A DNA stretch of 64,000 nucleotides from Discostella pseudostelligera (GCA_036940085.1 JALLBK010000014.1:1-64000), one strand, 5' to 3'. Shown: positions 30,908 to 42,488, counted from the first letter of the stretch. A program made the numbers and translations. Notes: generated by a model not told the origin, from the letters alone.

Positions 30908-31897
30908 GGTGCGTTACACAATAATAATTGCCAGCGCCCGATAGTATTTATTGATGGAAATCGAATCAACTCCCAAGATGTGGGCACCTTCACTCTTTAT
31001 GCCTTTTGCAGCCAGATCAACCTTGTAAACAATGCAAGCAGCGATCGTCCTCTGAAATAATGATGAAGGGGCTGTTTGTGGGATATTGACAAGAAGTGCA
31101 ATAGCAGTAGTAGTTTGGCGGACGGTGCCAGGCGTCTCTCTTCCGAGTCTCATCAATTACTGTTTGGAGGGTATTGAGTGAAGGTGAAAGTGTTGCGGAA
31201 ACATAGGAGAAGAGCTGAGAAGAGCCCCAGCCCCATCATGAGCCTTTCTGCCGCCAAGAGTACGGACGCGCCAAAATTTATGATCTTTTCGCGCCATCAA
31301 ATGGCTCATACTGAGTTCCCATGTGGATCTCGACTCTTATATTTGATTTTGAGAAAGTCCCTTGTCCGTTCAATTGAACACAGAGTGTGGATGGAGGGAA
31401 GAATGAGAAGCTTGTGCACAAAATTGTGATTTGGGTGAAAATAGATGCCGATGCCGATGCATTATTTTTGCTGGCGGAGCAGCCGGTGTAGGATGTTGCA
31501 CTCGGCGATGATGATGCCCCAGAACAATGAACAAAGTAGCCCTTTGGTCGGGTGTCGGTCGTACCATTGCCATGCGCATTGGTCGAAATTCTCGTGTCAC
31601 AAAAGCGGAGGGGCACATCTACGATGATGAGACGAGAGATAATCGTTTTGTCTGGTATTTCAAGAGAAATGAGAACAGGAATAAGGGGAATAGGATGCGG
31701 CGGCAGAGGTATTTCTATGTTACGTTTTCTGGGTAGCATGATAACATGCAACAAGACAAGTCCATGCTTGCGCACCACTCTCGTTTGCCGATCAATGACT
31801 CAGCCACCATTTATCTGCCGACAAAGCCAATCATTGCCCGACAATGTGTAGGAGTGACCAACTACCTACCTGAACCTATCGTCGAATGAGGACTAGA
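30908..31897. other. spacer between two paralogous membrane-protein genes
   Basis: 990 bp between the two reverse paralogues. It carries E2F-like variants at 31267-31296. A reverse frame of 166 codons (31278-31778) is open but has no domain character, signal or neighbour homology, so I leave it out. Confidence 0.55.
31267..31296. promoter_or_regulatory. E2F-type pair CGCGCCAAAA and TTTTCGCGCCA
   Basis: Two GCGCC-containing elements 10 bp apart, about 360-390 bp before the start codon of the 14-repeat membrane protein (reverse strand). Both fit the TTTSSCGC class. Confidence 0.4.
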
Positions 31898-33286
31898 TCA
31901 TCTCTTTTCATTCGGAGTAGAAGGCGCCATCAACTTTGCAGTCACCGTTGAAGCCACGCCTAAAGCTGCCAGTGATGAGCCATCAGTTTCATTGCGATAA
32001 TAATTGGCGGAAGAAGATTCGCCTGCATCGCTTCCCGACCACACAGAAGATGATGCAATGCTTTTATCTTCCTCGGATTCTGGGTCCGGTTCGGATTCGA
32101 GGTATGACGAAGTTGATTCGAGGTATGATGGAGCCGAGTGCGAATATGGATCAGGTTCTGATTCGAGATACGACGGAACTGATTCGATGTATGATGGAGC
32201 GTGCGAATCTGGGTCCGATTCTGATTCGATATACGGCAACGCCGACTCGAAATGTGACGGAGCCTGTGTAGCATTCGTTTCGACGAGGGTAATGAGGGCT
32301 AGGATCTCGTCGGCGGCTGGATTACTTTCCGGTAACACTTGAGTTTCAAAGCCTTCATCCGCCGAGTGCATTTCACGTACTGATATCAATCCTGGCGACT
32401 TGTTCGCGACCTGTGGCGTAGCTTCGATATCCTCTTCCAAAAGATTGTCTTCCGCTAGTTTCCTAAGTCTGGAACGCTCTAACTTGTGGCGATACGACAC
32501 AAGGGCTATGACGGAAATAATCGCCAGGAAGACGGCGATGTTGATGCCAACAATACCCCCAGTTCCGATTCCACTGGTTTGTTCTTGCTCGGATGCACCT
32601 TCCACAACAATGACATCGGCAATGACTTCGACGGGAGCATAAACGGTTGGTTTGAGCGAGAATGACAGCGGATCACTTGTTCCGATAACCGGGCGAGATG
32701 TGGTAGATCCTATCGTGAGATGAGTAGGTGAACTCATGGATGGTCTTGCTGTTGGTGTATGACCTGTAATTGATGCTGACAACACGTAGGCAATTTGCTG
32801 ACAGACAAAATCGACGTATTCCTCATCAACTTCCTCCACCATAGTTGTGGTGTCATTGCCTCCTCCCAAACCATTAAGTAAGATCTCGGCGTCGTCTCCA
32901 GTGCAGCATCCTTTGCCCATTCCAAAAGTTTGACAACGACATGCCAATGACTTATGAACTGCCCGGAACACCCATGCCAGTTGATTGAAACTAGGAATGC
33001 TTCTGAAATACTCTGCAACATGCGGAGGGTCTTTGATATTGGATAGAAATGTGTGGTATTCAGTTTCCGAGAGACCACTGGAGGAATCCAAATCTGATGC
33101 ACAAAGCGTTGCTATCCAGCTGCTGCATTCGTACCTCACTGTATTCGTCTTAGTTGCGTCGGTGCTATTTCCAGTGTTCTCTACCATGGTTGGATCGTTC
33201 ACTGCTGAGGTTCCGTTACTACTTGGTTGAGCTAGTACGGTGGATGAAACCAGCAGGAGGGAGGCTAATAAATGTTGGAGACGCAT
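31898..33286 (-). CDS. single-pass membrane protein with EF-hand-like/CCTG ectodomain and ESEPDP-repeat cytoplasmic tail
   Basis: Single exon, 462 residues; second member of the family. It has a signal peptide (1-19) and a degenerate EF-hand loop at 65-76 (DLDSSSGLSETE), which has lost several ligand residues. CRC (116-118) and CCTGDDAE (127-134) follow. After a Ser/Thr/Pro stalk comes a membrane helix (about 242-264) preceded by GTGGIVG. The cytoplasmic tail is acidic and repeats PSYLESEPDP-like units. Near the C-terminus is SSLAALGVAS, matching the SLAA motif of the neighbouring paralogue, but the protein stops 20 residues later and lacks GREEEL or GDW repeats. It may be the simplest receptor-like form, or a member that lost its repeat region. 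Same strand as the upstream paralogue, which suggests tandem duplication. Confidence 0.85.
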   Translation of the reverse strand: MRLQHLLASLLLVSSTVLAQPSSNGTSAVNDPTMVENTGNSTDATKTNTVRYECSSWIATLCASDLDSSSGLSETEYHTFLSNIKDPPHVAEYFRSIPSFNQLAWVFRAVHKSLACRCQTFGMGKGCCTGDDAEILLNGLGGGNDTTTMVEEVDEEYVDFVCQQIAYVLSASITGHTPTARPSMSSPTHLTIGSTTSRPVIGTSDPLSFSLKPTVYAPVEVIADVIVVEGASEQEQTSGIGTGGIVGINIAVFLAIISVIALVSYRHKLERSRLRKLAEDNLLEEDIEATPQVANKSPGLISVREMHSADEGFETQVLPESNPAADEILALITLVETNATQAPSHFESALPYIESESDPDSHAPSYIESVPSYLESEPDPYSHSAPSYLESTSSYLESEPDPESEEDKSIASSSVWSGSDAGESSSANYYRNETDGSSLAALGVASTVTAKLMAPSTPNEKR

Positions 33287-33835
33287 TTTTATCTTGCACT
33301 GAATTGATCTTCAAATGGTGAACCGAGAATAAATATCAGATACGCATTGCATGTGAAATGATCATATCGGTAACATCAATTGCAAGCATTCGTACCCTAC
33401 CACACACTCCGCGAGCTCTGGGATGCAACAATCAACTACACTACTGAAACGAGGGCGAGGTCAAATACTCACATGGAATGCTACTTGCCAGCAATAGTTT
33501 GTTGTCGACGAAAGAGCCGGAAGACGAATGCTTCGGTGGGTAAAATGCTTTCCAATTGCCCCGAGTCTCGAGAGAGTGCGTCGCATGCGTTTCGCAGAAT
33601 TCTGAGCTAATGCCAGTCATGTTCGCTGGCACGGCCAATGCAATTATTTGCAAGGGCAGCATGGCATGATTGTTCATGATCAACTTGGACGTGGTGACTG
33701 CATCGGTGAGAAGTAAGTAGTGCTGGTGAGGTTTTGGCGCGCCGAGAAGATTTTTGGCGCGTCCGACTTCCCGCCACTTTTCATTCAGTCTTCATTTTCA
33801 AGCCGGCGCCACCGCCGCCGTCGCAGTGCAGAACC
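33287..33835. other. divergent spacer with E2F-type cluster
   Basis: 549 bp between the single-exon membrane-protein gene (reverse) and the Rgp1-like gene (forward). E2F-like sites crowd the right end. The frame open from 33734 begins with TTG and is not accepted as the start. Confidence 0.6.
33732..33776. promoter_or_regulatory. three E2F-type elements in 45 bp
   Basis: TTTTGGCGCGCC (33732-33743), TTTTTGGCGCG (33751-33761) and TTCCCGCCA (33768-33776) lie 60-104 bp before the Rgp1-like start codon. This is the densest cluster of this element in the window. Confidence 0.5.
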
Positions 33836-35919
33836 ATGAAAGCCGAAATATCTCTCTCTCGACCTAGCTATCGGGCTGGCAACCCAGTCGTCGGCACTGT
33901 TCGAATACACCACGCCGCCCAGCATGACATCGTGGATGGCAGCGCGCGTCTACAACAAGCAACAGAACCACCCATCCGGCAATCGATCGTCTCCGCGCGT
34001 CTCTACCTCGCTGGCAGAGCTCACCTCGGTAGCAGTGCTCGGGATAAGTCAAGTCGATGGAGATCACTTCATGAAGTCAATCAGTTGAAGAATATTTATG
34101 GATATCATCATCCATGCTTGTCCATGGCAATGGCGGAAGAGCAATCGCGCTGGAATGTATGGAATGATGGTGTTGAGAACCAGGTTGATACTGCCTCCTG
34201 TGACAACGTTGAAGATACGAAGACTTCTGGCGATAGTGTCGACCCTCCCAGACGCACACCGTTTTGCCAAAAAATGCAACCGCCCCAAGTATCACATATT
34301 GAACAGGCAGAGAGACTCACAGTGCATTCTTGTTTGCACCACCACTCAGTAATACCATCTGCTGAGCAAAGTGACAATTCATCTGGAGGAAACCAACCGA
34401 GCAATGGCTTTTCTCACCTACCAGCTCCTCACGAGAATAATGTCGTTTGCTTATGGATGACAAATGTATTGGAATTATTGGATTTACCTGAACGTCATTT
34501 GGATCGGAAATGCATGTGTGCAAATGAACAGAATTGCAAATGTCAGCTACGCCTTGGCCGAGGCAAATTTCATGGTGACATGCATCCCTATCGACCACTG
34601 CAATTGCCAGATTTGAATGTTGTTAATGAAATTTGGAAGGATATGGAAAATAAGATGCCAGATAGTTTATATTCAGAAGAAGTGAGCGATGATGATCCGA
34701 ATCACGGTGCATCACCAAAGTCACAATCTGCATGGAGTCGAATTGTTGACTCTGCAAATCCTCACCCTGATCTTGCAACACCTACCCCGATTGAACAGCA
34801 TCAATTAGCATTTTCATTTCGGGCAAATCTTCCTCCGGATATACCACCTACAATGTCTGCTGAATGTGTCAAGTATTTCTATTCGGCTGTGCTGGTAGTG
34901 ACTACAGTGGAGGGAAAGGTAGGTCTCGTTCAAACTGTCTCTCTCATTTATCGTTTCATTCTCCTCACCAACGAGATTTGTAGCTCCTTGTCTCCCACTG
35001 CCCCTTCATTGTCCTCACATCCGACTCACGGAACTATTCTAACCAACAACAGTCACACCCAACTTCAGCAACACGAGTACATATTGGAAATCTTTGCGCC
35101 ATCGCCCACTCGGCAGCTCTTCCTACTTATATTACATCCATCGAAGCATCGAGCGCCACTTCGTCTCGACAAACTGTTATCGCAAACCCACCAGCTTGTG
35201 ACATCGTGTCACGTCGTACCGCGGAGGAACGAACGAGTACTCATCGGATTGAAGATGGGAAGGGACGATTATGCGCAATGATGACACTAGTGGGCATCGG
35301 CGGTCCTTTAACACCAGGGACGAGATTGGGTATTCGTATTCAATTCCCGTTTAATGATGGCGACGAAACCGGGGATGGAGTTGGAGTTATTCCCTGTCAT
35401 CGTGTGTGTTGTGGACTAGTAGGGGAAGAATATGCCGTGCACGAAGTGTCAGGGGGCGACAATCCGTCGGAGGGCAAGAAGCGAGTCAAAACTCGTACTT
35501 ATGTATTTGATTCTGCATACGAGATGGTTGAATTCGGGTTCACTGAAGCGATATCTATGGGACTGGTTCTACCGTTGACTTGTCCAGTTACAGTCAAGAC
35601 GGATTTGGTGGAGGTGACAGTGGTACTCAAAGTAGAATTCACCGTGAGCAGCACGCGCGTTATTAACAGGGATGCTGGGGTGGAAGTCATTCGATTGGAT
35701 TTACCGTGTGAAGTTGTCCACGACCATGAAGCATCAGATAAATATAATGGGGATGGAAATACAGAAGAAGAAGCGCACGCAACATCGATCGGTATGCAAA
35801 AGTTTTGGAATCCCAACCACGACATGCAGGCTGGCGTAGATGACATTGATATTAAATCTGAGTTGAACGTTCTGAGCATTCGGATGATAGGATCGTATCT
35901 AAACCGGGAGATGGGGTAA
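33836..35919 (+). CDS. Rgp1-like arrestin-fold protein (Rab6 GEF partner), two exons
   Basis: Exons 33836-34918 and 34984-35919 join across a 65-bp GT-AG intron (phase 0), giving 672 residues. The N-terminus EISLSRPSYRAGNPVVGTVR is an arrestin-type first strand pair. A segment with LAFSFRANLPPDIPPTMSAE then CVKYFYSAVLVVTT resembles the FSF-LPP-vkY-Y stretch of Rgp1. Near the end, VIRLDLPCEVV matches the DLP[IC]-V strand that closes the Rgp1 fold. Rgp1 pairs with Ric1 to activate Rab6 at the Golgi. A long low-similarity insert with many Cys and His (residues about 90-270) is not expected in Rgp1. The frame across the intron is continuous and restores SDSRNYSNQQQS. The family call is probable, not certain. 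Confidence 0.6.
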
Positions 35920-36360
35920 TCTTCAGGAACTCAAGTAGTATCGTCCGTGTACTATGCAATTGATGATTGGAGTAATTTGTCTATGCGAAGTGGAGCGGCA
36001 GGCATTCTCAAGCAAACCTCTTCCTATCGACGGAATAGAGGCAGCACGTTGACTTGAAAGAGAAAGTGTGGATACTTATCGTGTAAACTCAGCATTTTTC
36101 GAATTGGCGAGCTCCTCATTCGCTCTGGTAGACATTCTAGGTTCGGTCCGTTCATTTTCACAGACAACTGTTGCGCAGAAGGAGAAGGTGCAGAATTGCA
36201 ATTATTTCTTTTGACTTGACCGAAGGAGTTTTGCAAAGACGACGATGAATCCGCTTCATCAAGGCTATGCATCTACCAAGCAGGAGATGAATATGGTGTG
36301 CACTGAGTATGGAACTACATATAATATTTCATGTCCAGTATCTACTAATTGTTTAGATTA
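35920..36360. other. convergent spacer, no supported gene
   Basis: 441 bp between the Rgp1-like gene and the HSF gene, which converge. A reverse 82-codon frame at 36024-36272 starts directly after a good splice acceptor (CTTGGTAG). No matching phase-0 donor was found in the HSF exon before it, so it is left unassigned. Confidence 0.5.
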
Positions 36361-37821
36361 TTATGGTCCTCGTTGACGTTGTAATTCACGCCATGCTAGA
36401 GCAGCCAACAAGTCCTGACTAACTGCATTGGCGATGGAGGTACCTGTACAATGTCGGCGGTCTTCCAAAATTGACACAAGGTAAGCTGCGTTGACATTGC
36501 TGTTCCGATGATCGCAAGAATTGAGAAATGCTGGTAATAGGGCTTTGCAACCGTTAAGCCGTAGTGTAATGTTATCCCCTGTGTCGTCGTGTTCAGAACC
36601 GACGAGGCAAGTTGGGTTCCTCGAGCATTCAAGCAGCCACCGTTGTGCAATTGTACCCGGGCAATAACTGGAAGAGACAATGCTACTACCCAATGACGGA
36701 GGAAGTGGACTTGTAAGGAAAGGGCGTTGTTCTTGGTGTTGGTAAAAATTGTTGGGCAGGATTACATCAGATTGATACCGATCAAAGGCAACATAAGCCG
36801 AAGGAGAACTACTACTAGAAGGTGCAGTATGAAATGAAGCAATATTGTGCGAGCCGATGTGGCGGGGCAGAACTGGAGGTACCAGGCCAGCCCCAGCGAG
36901 TGTTCTTGAACAATGAACAGCAAGGCGGATACATTCGTTGGCAGGGTGCTGAGGCACGTTGCGCTGCGGGAAAATTATTGTTGGGAGTCGACCAGCTCCT
37001 TGTTGCTCGGATGAAGCAGCCGCAAGATACTGATGGGCTGACGGAATCAAAGGATTGGGTTGGGATGACACTTGCTGCACCATACGCAGCATCAGCTGAT
37101 GGCGGGCCGTATTCAACTCCTCAGAATTAATGTTGGATGCCGAACATGTCGTAGTAGGAATCCTTTGCTCCTGGATGGATTTCTTCACAGGAATTCGTTT
37201 CATATGCTTCATCAGCTCGGGCTGATCGCGCTTAAAATACTTGTGATGCCATATTCCTCTCCCTGCTGCTCCTGTTTCCACGCGCGTGAAACCCTTTATG
37301 ATTACGAAGAGACAGACGATGCCGAAACTGAGTGAGGCTAGAGCAATAACAAAGTATTACAGCAGGGATATGATTCGTACACAAAATTACTCGTACTCAC
37401 CCATATACTGAGCTGTCGATGAAAAGAACGAAGCAGAGTCAACTTCTTGAAAAATATTGGGGCTACATCCGACATGAAAATCTCTGGATCATGAACGGCG
37501 AAGGCATTTCCGTCGGACACCCTGTAGGACGAGGTCGTTGTCGTAGGGGCAGAAATAACGGAGAAACAAATGCTTAGAAATGATTATTAAGTTCTAAGCG
37601 TACTATCTAATCGTAGCAATAGGTCGAGGCAGAGGCTGTAGAGGAAGCATCGTAGTAGATACTGACCTTCCGAGCGAACGAATGCGAGGAGCGAGGCCAC
37701 AACGACGCTTCCCACACACTCACCAAGATGATGCATGGCTCAAATCGAGCCCTTCAACATTGTCGAGCATGGCTCGGAGCTTGTTCGGGAAGAACTTTGA
37801 GTGATGATCACGCTTCGACAT
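36361..37821 (-). CDS. heat-shock-factor family transcription factor, three exons
   Basis: Exons 37724-37821, 37401-37521 and 36361-37293; introns of 202 and 107 bp; product 383 residues. The exons together rebuild one HSF DNA-binding domain (about 9-110). In order: FFPNKLRAMLDNVEGLDLSH, SSWVSDGNAFAVHDPEIFM, FFKKLTLLRSFHRQLSIWGF, then TRVETGAAGRGIWHHKYFKR. The Trp, the GNAF strand, the SFHRQL recognition helix and the WHHKYF strand are all at expected spacing. RQLSIWGF replaces the usual RQLN-YGF. The C-terminal 270 residues are Ser/Pro-rich with no clear heptad trimerisation region beyond a short leucine-containing stretch. HSFs are greatly expanded in diatoms, which fits. It should act in the nucleus; target genes are unknown. 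Confidence 0.9.
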
Positions 37822-38254
37822 CTTGCCAGAAGTTTGGAGATTGCCGAATTACCGGAAGGAATGAGGAGTGTGTAGCGAGTGGAGAAGATGATGGGAATTA
37901 GTTGCTTGTTCGGTTTTTTGTTACGAAAATCTGCTGCTCGTTGTCGCCAATCTTGCTCGGGTTCCTTGCCGAGCCCAAGACGAAAATGTCAAGCGCTTCG
38001 CATCTATTATTGATCACGAAATGACTACCCCTAACTAAGACAGACGCAGTTGCAGTAGGAAACCTTCGCAGGGAAAATACAGATTTGTGTCTCTTCCTCA
38101 AGAAGCTTTAAGAAGCCCCTTGAAGCCTCAACGAACAACGAAGGATGCTACATGCTGCGGATTTGGGATCGGATTTTCTGCCTGGAAACTAGAGAGAGCA
38201 GAAACTCTACCTCACAAACTCTTTTTACGGGCTCTCTAGAGAGAGTAGTAAAGC

Positions 38255-38298
38255 CTAACTATCGTACTCTAATATTTACTATACTATTAGATAGTTAG
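38255..38298. repeat. hairpin-forming inverted repeat CTAACTATC...GATAGTTAG
   Basis: Nine-base arms at 38255-38263 and 38290-38298, separated by an AT-rich loop of 26 bases. It could be a mobile-element remnant or an RNA hairpin in the 5' region of the next gene. Confidence 0.6.
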
Positions 38299-38333
38299 CC
38301 AGTGCCCGTCGCGAAGGGGCAACGTAAGGGTTC

Positions 38334-38428
38334 CTACATATGTAGAATCCTAATGAGCTTGTTTTAGGACAACTTGCACTCCGAGCTATGGTACTCCCAG
38401 TGACTGAGGGACTTTTTCATGAAAAAGT
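38334..38428. promoter_or_regulatory. two perfect palindromes upstream of the secreted-protein gene
   Basis: CTACATATGTAG (38334-38345, 12 bp) and ACTTTTTCATGAAAAAGT (38411-38428, 18 bp) are exact palindromes. They lie about 200 and 117 bp before the start codon. Dimeric transcription-factor binding is possible; no factor is recognised. Confidence 0.4.
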
Positions 38429-38544
38429 AACTCCAGTTTATTGTTCACCGCAACGGTACGGGCGTGTCGTAGTGGAATGGTAGAATGGATCATGGATCAT
38501 ACCAGTGCTGACGCTGCGGCTGGGGCCCAAGAAATCCTTGTCTA

Positions 38545-39390
38545 ATGCGGCGGCATAATTACCGTTGGCTCCTTTTTTTCCTCTCTTGCTCATTGCTAGC
38601 AGCCGCGTTGGTGTTGATGGTGTCGGTGTCCGACGCGGCAGTGCAGGCACCGACCAGTCCGGTGCAATACCGTCCAATGGGCACGGCCTCATCTTTGGTG
38701 TCGACGAATACAGCGGAAGATGCCGCACTTGCCATGAATAGCGTTGAATTCATATCTCACCTTGCTAGTTATAAAGAGAGTGATGATGTTCAGTCATATA
38801 GGCAATTGGCGAAGCCGAAAGAAGCAGTCGGCGGCGGTGGTTCTACTGTTACTATGGAGTCAAGCAACAAAGGAAGAACTCGGAGTTTTACCAGCTGGAT
38901 AGGCTTGGGGGGAATGATGACGAATCGACCGAATGATTCTACCGAATCAAACTACCTATCCACATCACATTCTGCGCGCACAAGAACAACACCAACTCAC
39001 GAAGTTGTAACCGAATACAATGCAAACCAAATTTGGTTCCTCCCTTCTGTAAACAAGGGGGTAAGATTTCGTGAAACGATTAGAGTACTATCGATATCCG
39101 CCGATGGTCGATCATCGACAGTGGAATGTTCAACTCAATACTACCTAGCATCTCGGTGGGTGGACTGCTCCAGGGTTGTATGCAAACTTGAAAATAATAT
39201 TCAGAGCAGCGGGGGGAGGCATCAAAATAAAGTCCTCAGACATCAACAAGTAAAAATGTCGCTAGAAAGTGAAGTACTCGTTTGGTTGCCATTGCCGAAA
39301 GCTGCCATAAGAGCCGTGCGGAAGAAGATAGTATCTGTGTTTGAAGAGGCGGCACTGGATTTTTTCTACGGCCTTTATGCATCCAATTAG
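38545..39390 (+). CDS. secreted or membrane-anchored protein of unknown function
   Basis: 281 residues, single exon. A strongly hydrophobic N-terminus (about 7-30) looks like a signal peptide or anchor, with SDAAVQAPT after it. Residues 60-150 are Ser/Thr-rich. The last 120 residues look folded: VRFRETIRVLSISADGRSST, CSTQYYLASRWVDCSRVVCK, then SEVLVWLPLPKAAIRAVRKK and an amphipathic end VFEEAALDFFYGL. Alternating strands followed by a long C-terminal helix recall START/SRPBCC-type folds, but this is only a pattern impression. The diatom plastid motif ASAFAP is not evident. No function is assigned. Confidence 0.6.
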   Translation: MRRHNYRWLLFFLSCSLLAAALVLMVSVSDAAVQAPTSPVQYRPMGTASSLVSTNTAEDAALAMNSVEFISHLASYKESDDVQSYRQLAKPKEAVGGGGSTVTMESSNKGRTRSFTSWIGLGGMMTNRPNDSTESNYLSTSHSARTRTTPTHEVVTEYNANQIWFLPSVNKGVRFRETIRVLSISADGRSSTVECSTQYYLASRWVDCSRVVCKLENNIQSSGGRHQNKVLRHQQVKMSLESEVLVWLPLPKAAIRAVRKKIVSVFEEAALDFFYGLYASN

Positions 39391-39551
39391 AAAAGAGAGC
39401 AACTGGGCTTGCATCTTAAGATGCTCCGATCAACGCACTGTGAGCCTCTACTACCATTGGTCCAGTTGTAGCAGGCAGTACGAATGATGTGGAACTACAT
39501 TCATCGCGATCAGATACGCGTCAACAACTTATATTACGTATCTCAACCCCT

Positions 39552-42136
39552 TCATCCACCGCTGAGTTTGTCCATTGCATCCATAAGTTTCGGAACCCAA
39601 TATCTTTCAACCTTGCGATTCATCCAACAATTGCAATACTCTCCCTTCTCATCGTGGAACACATTTTTCTGATGCAATTCATCATTGAAGGGGAGATCGT
39701 CCGGACATGGAATGCCAACCAAACAAGGATTTGGCGAATTCAATGCACATAACTCCTCACGGGAAAATGTTTCAGCGGGGACTGTGGTTTTTGCATGGAT
39801 TAGTATGCCCTCGTTCGATTCGTCCACAAATCGCTCTATTTTGTTATTGGCGGTGATTTGCTGATGGAATTTACCTTTTGTGTGTTGCTTTTCAGTTGCA
39901 AGATCCGTCTGCGTTCAAATCAACAAAAGTCGGTTAGGAAATCGAGATCATGCGATGTGATCAGACGTCATCCAGAGGGGAACTCATGAAAGAAATCACT
40001 CACAGTAACCGTGCTGTAGTGTACGAAATGCGAAATAACATAATCAGGGCGATACAATTGTTTCTATCAACACAAAGGCAATGGAGGAGAATGAGGAGGA
40101 AGGCGTCTCAGTATATGAATATTGCAGAAACAAATGGATACGCGGGCGCCATTGCAATACGCTCACCATTGCTCTTGCAAATCTCTCCGGCTTGGGTGTC
40201 TTGATGTATTCACAATTGTATGTTTCCAAGTAAGTCTTATCGTCACGCTTCGTCAAGCATTGGTTGTGTTCTCTCGCCATGTCGCGAGTACATTCTTTCG
40301 CTCCTTCGTCGTAGGTTGGACTATGTTTGGAAGAGTAACAAAGAATCAATGTCAGTAATCGACATGGCAAGAGTTACAGACTGGTACCGTTTCTTACGTC
40401 AGCAACTCTAAAAGCGGTCGCGCTCTAGTACTTCGAAACTTCAATATCTTGAGACCCTCCTCTCGATCTATTTTGTCTAGAATCTCTTTCCAGTTGGTAT
40501 ATTTTCCCATGGGTACAAAGTATTCATCTGGATCCATGCTAGCCATCCAATCGGTATGAGCGCCGTATCTGGTGCGGCAAGCCGCTTCTGCAGCATATTG
40601 ACTCGAGCGTTCACCAGGGTCATCATGAGCTGGTCTATTGTTGTTACATACTGTAGCGGGCCAGTCAATACGTGTTACCTGAGATGTAGGGAAGAGATCA
40701 GTGACAGAGCTCAACCCACTATCGATACTATCTTCAAAATCACCATTGCGAGCTCGATTATCATTATCCACTTCATTCTTGAGGCGAAATATTGTCGAAT
40801 TAGCACCAGTGTTGTCGAAGACGTAAACATGGTCGAAGCCCACCTGTAAATTAAATGCAATCCATTCACGCAACCGGGATTTGCCATCATAAATCCGACG
40901 TTCGTTACCACGGCGTTGGTGTTGAGCCGATGTCCAGGTGCAAGCAACTAATCGATATGGCTTTTGGGCTGGTATTACAAGCTGAGGCGAATTCGATAGT
41001 GCTGACTGCAGCTGAGGCTTCTTCAATGCACAAATCGGCAAATTTTCCCATCGACCAGACGAAGCAGCGTCAGGCAATACATGATTCCGCTGCCACATCT
41101 TTGCAGCGTCAAAAGTCATGGGACCACCATGACCCTCGTGAAAAAAGAGTCCATCTCGATCATTTCGTCGCACTGGAGTACGAATCGGAATAATGTCCAG
41201 CATCAAAGTCAACGGAGGCGCAGATTGCAAATGAATAGGGATGGGACAATTGATTAGTAATGACGATAGCCAAAAGTAGGATTGTTCCTTGTTGTCTTCC
41301 ACCATGGTTGATTTCTTTTTCCTCCAATTGACAAATTCGTAGTTAAACGGATAAGTTGATAATGCCTCCCCTTGGTACGTTACAGTTTGTTGTGTATAGT
41401 CCACTGATTTGAACCGGCATATAAAACGAGTTTCAACGCCGTCAGGATCGGCTTCTTCGTGTGTGCTCAAATGATATCGTACACCACCGCTATTGCCATA
41501 TCGAGCTGCTCGTGTATTGGTTGTTGCATTCAAACGCTTAATTGCAACAGGCTGGAACAGTGCCACCTGGCCTTCCCAAAATTTCATTTCTGAAGTATGC
41601 AATTTCCCCTTGTGACATCGCCTTTTATTCTGAGCAATAATGTGCACATTAGTGCCATCGTGGCTGATAAATAAGTCATGAATCCATGGAAGGTACGGAT
41701 CCATAATTGAAGATCCAAATTCGTCAATCGGAAGGAGGGATGGTACATTACTGCAAATTTTTGATGTTGCATCCATCGAGGGATAACTCATGGTCGGGAA
41801 CATAATGCGTGTCAAATTTTGACTAGTCAAAGTTCGTTTGGGTAGTGGAATCTTGGGCATCAGTCTATCTGCAGATGGATCCTCGTACCAAACATCTGTG
41901 GAGGATAGTGGTTCTGTATATGCCGACAAGACGGGAGGCCACTCCTCAAGCAGCACGCTGGGTTGAGCTGCCTTTTGTGGTCGGAGGAGAGGCTGGTTGG
42001 CACCATCAGCATGTCCATGATGACCATGGCTGATTTCTTCATGCCACACCACAACGGTGATGGATGTCAAGAATGTGAAGAAAAGGCCAATGGACAGGAA
42101 TAAGCTGTACAGCTTTCTTCCGTTGCTAGCGATCAT
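39552..42136 (-). CDS. family GT92 glycosyltransferase-like type II membrane protein, four exons
   Basis: Exons 40398-42136, 40167-40320, 40004-40063 and 39552-39908; introns of 77, 103 and 95 bp; product 769 residues. A short cytoplasmic tail and one anchor helix (about 11-30) give the usual Golgi type II topology. The catalytic part contains [20 protein letters not shown], then [20 protein letters not shown], a DxD-like DPDEYF site as in GT92/DUF23 enzymes. Exon 3 (only 20 codons) supplies [19 protein letters not shown], a conserved GT92 C-terminal segment. This confirms the splicing, because that text is found in no long frame. Known GT92 enzymes add galactose to glycans; the acceptor here is unknown. 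It diverges from GET3 across 352 bp holding E2F-type sites. Confidence 0.87.
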
Positions 42137-42321
42137 GATTCATGGAGATGGAGGTATGATGGTTGTCTACTATCTCGGCTGGCCCAAACGATACTCTACT
42201 ACGTGCCCATGTCCATGGTCCATGGTGAAAGTGGCGGGCGGCTGGCGGCGGAGTACGTGGCGGGAGGCGCTGGCAGTGGCAGTGGATGTGGCAGAAAAAA
42301 ATGAGGCGAAATTTGACGGTA

Positions 42322-42355
42322 TTGGCGGGAAGAAAGATGCTGAAATTGGCGGGAA
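42322..42355 (-). promoter_or_regulatory. two E2F-type elements TTGGCGGGAA
   Basis: Identical TTGGCGGGAA words at 42322-42331 and 42346-42355, 14 bp apart, in the GT92/GET3 divergent spacer. They lie 134-167 bp before the GET3 start. Further GGCGGG words occur at about 42233 and 42260. Confidence 0.5.
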
Positions 42356-42488
42356 GCATGGAAGTTCGAAGAAAATGGCGCCATCCACCAACAGTAGCGA
42401 TCAATTATTATTCTCTCGATCTTATCACTCGATCATCATCTCGACCTCGTTCAATCACCACTCTCCATCTTCTCTATCCAAACGCACC

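Larger units (their letters stand above)
37822..38544. other. divergent spacer rich in palindromes
   Basis: 723 bp between the HSF gene (reverse) and a secreted-protein gene (forward). The right half carries three inverted repeats listed separately and a repeated GCTCTCTAGAGAGAG word near 38190 and 38231. No gene seen. Confidence 0.6.

Noticed and set aside
31278..31778. Reverse 166-codon frame between the two paralogous membrane-protein genes
   Set aside because: No domain, odd composition and no support from neighbours; kept as spacer.
33734..33836. Longer start for the Rgp1-like protein
   Set aside because: The frame begins with TTG; the first ATG is 33836, directly before the arrestin-type strand.
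36024..36272. Reverse 82-codon frame after a good acceptor, possible last exon of the HSF gene
   Set aside because: No donor in a compatible phase at the end of the HSF exon; phase-1 joins hit a stop at once. cDNA would settle it.
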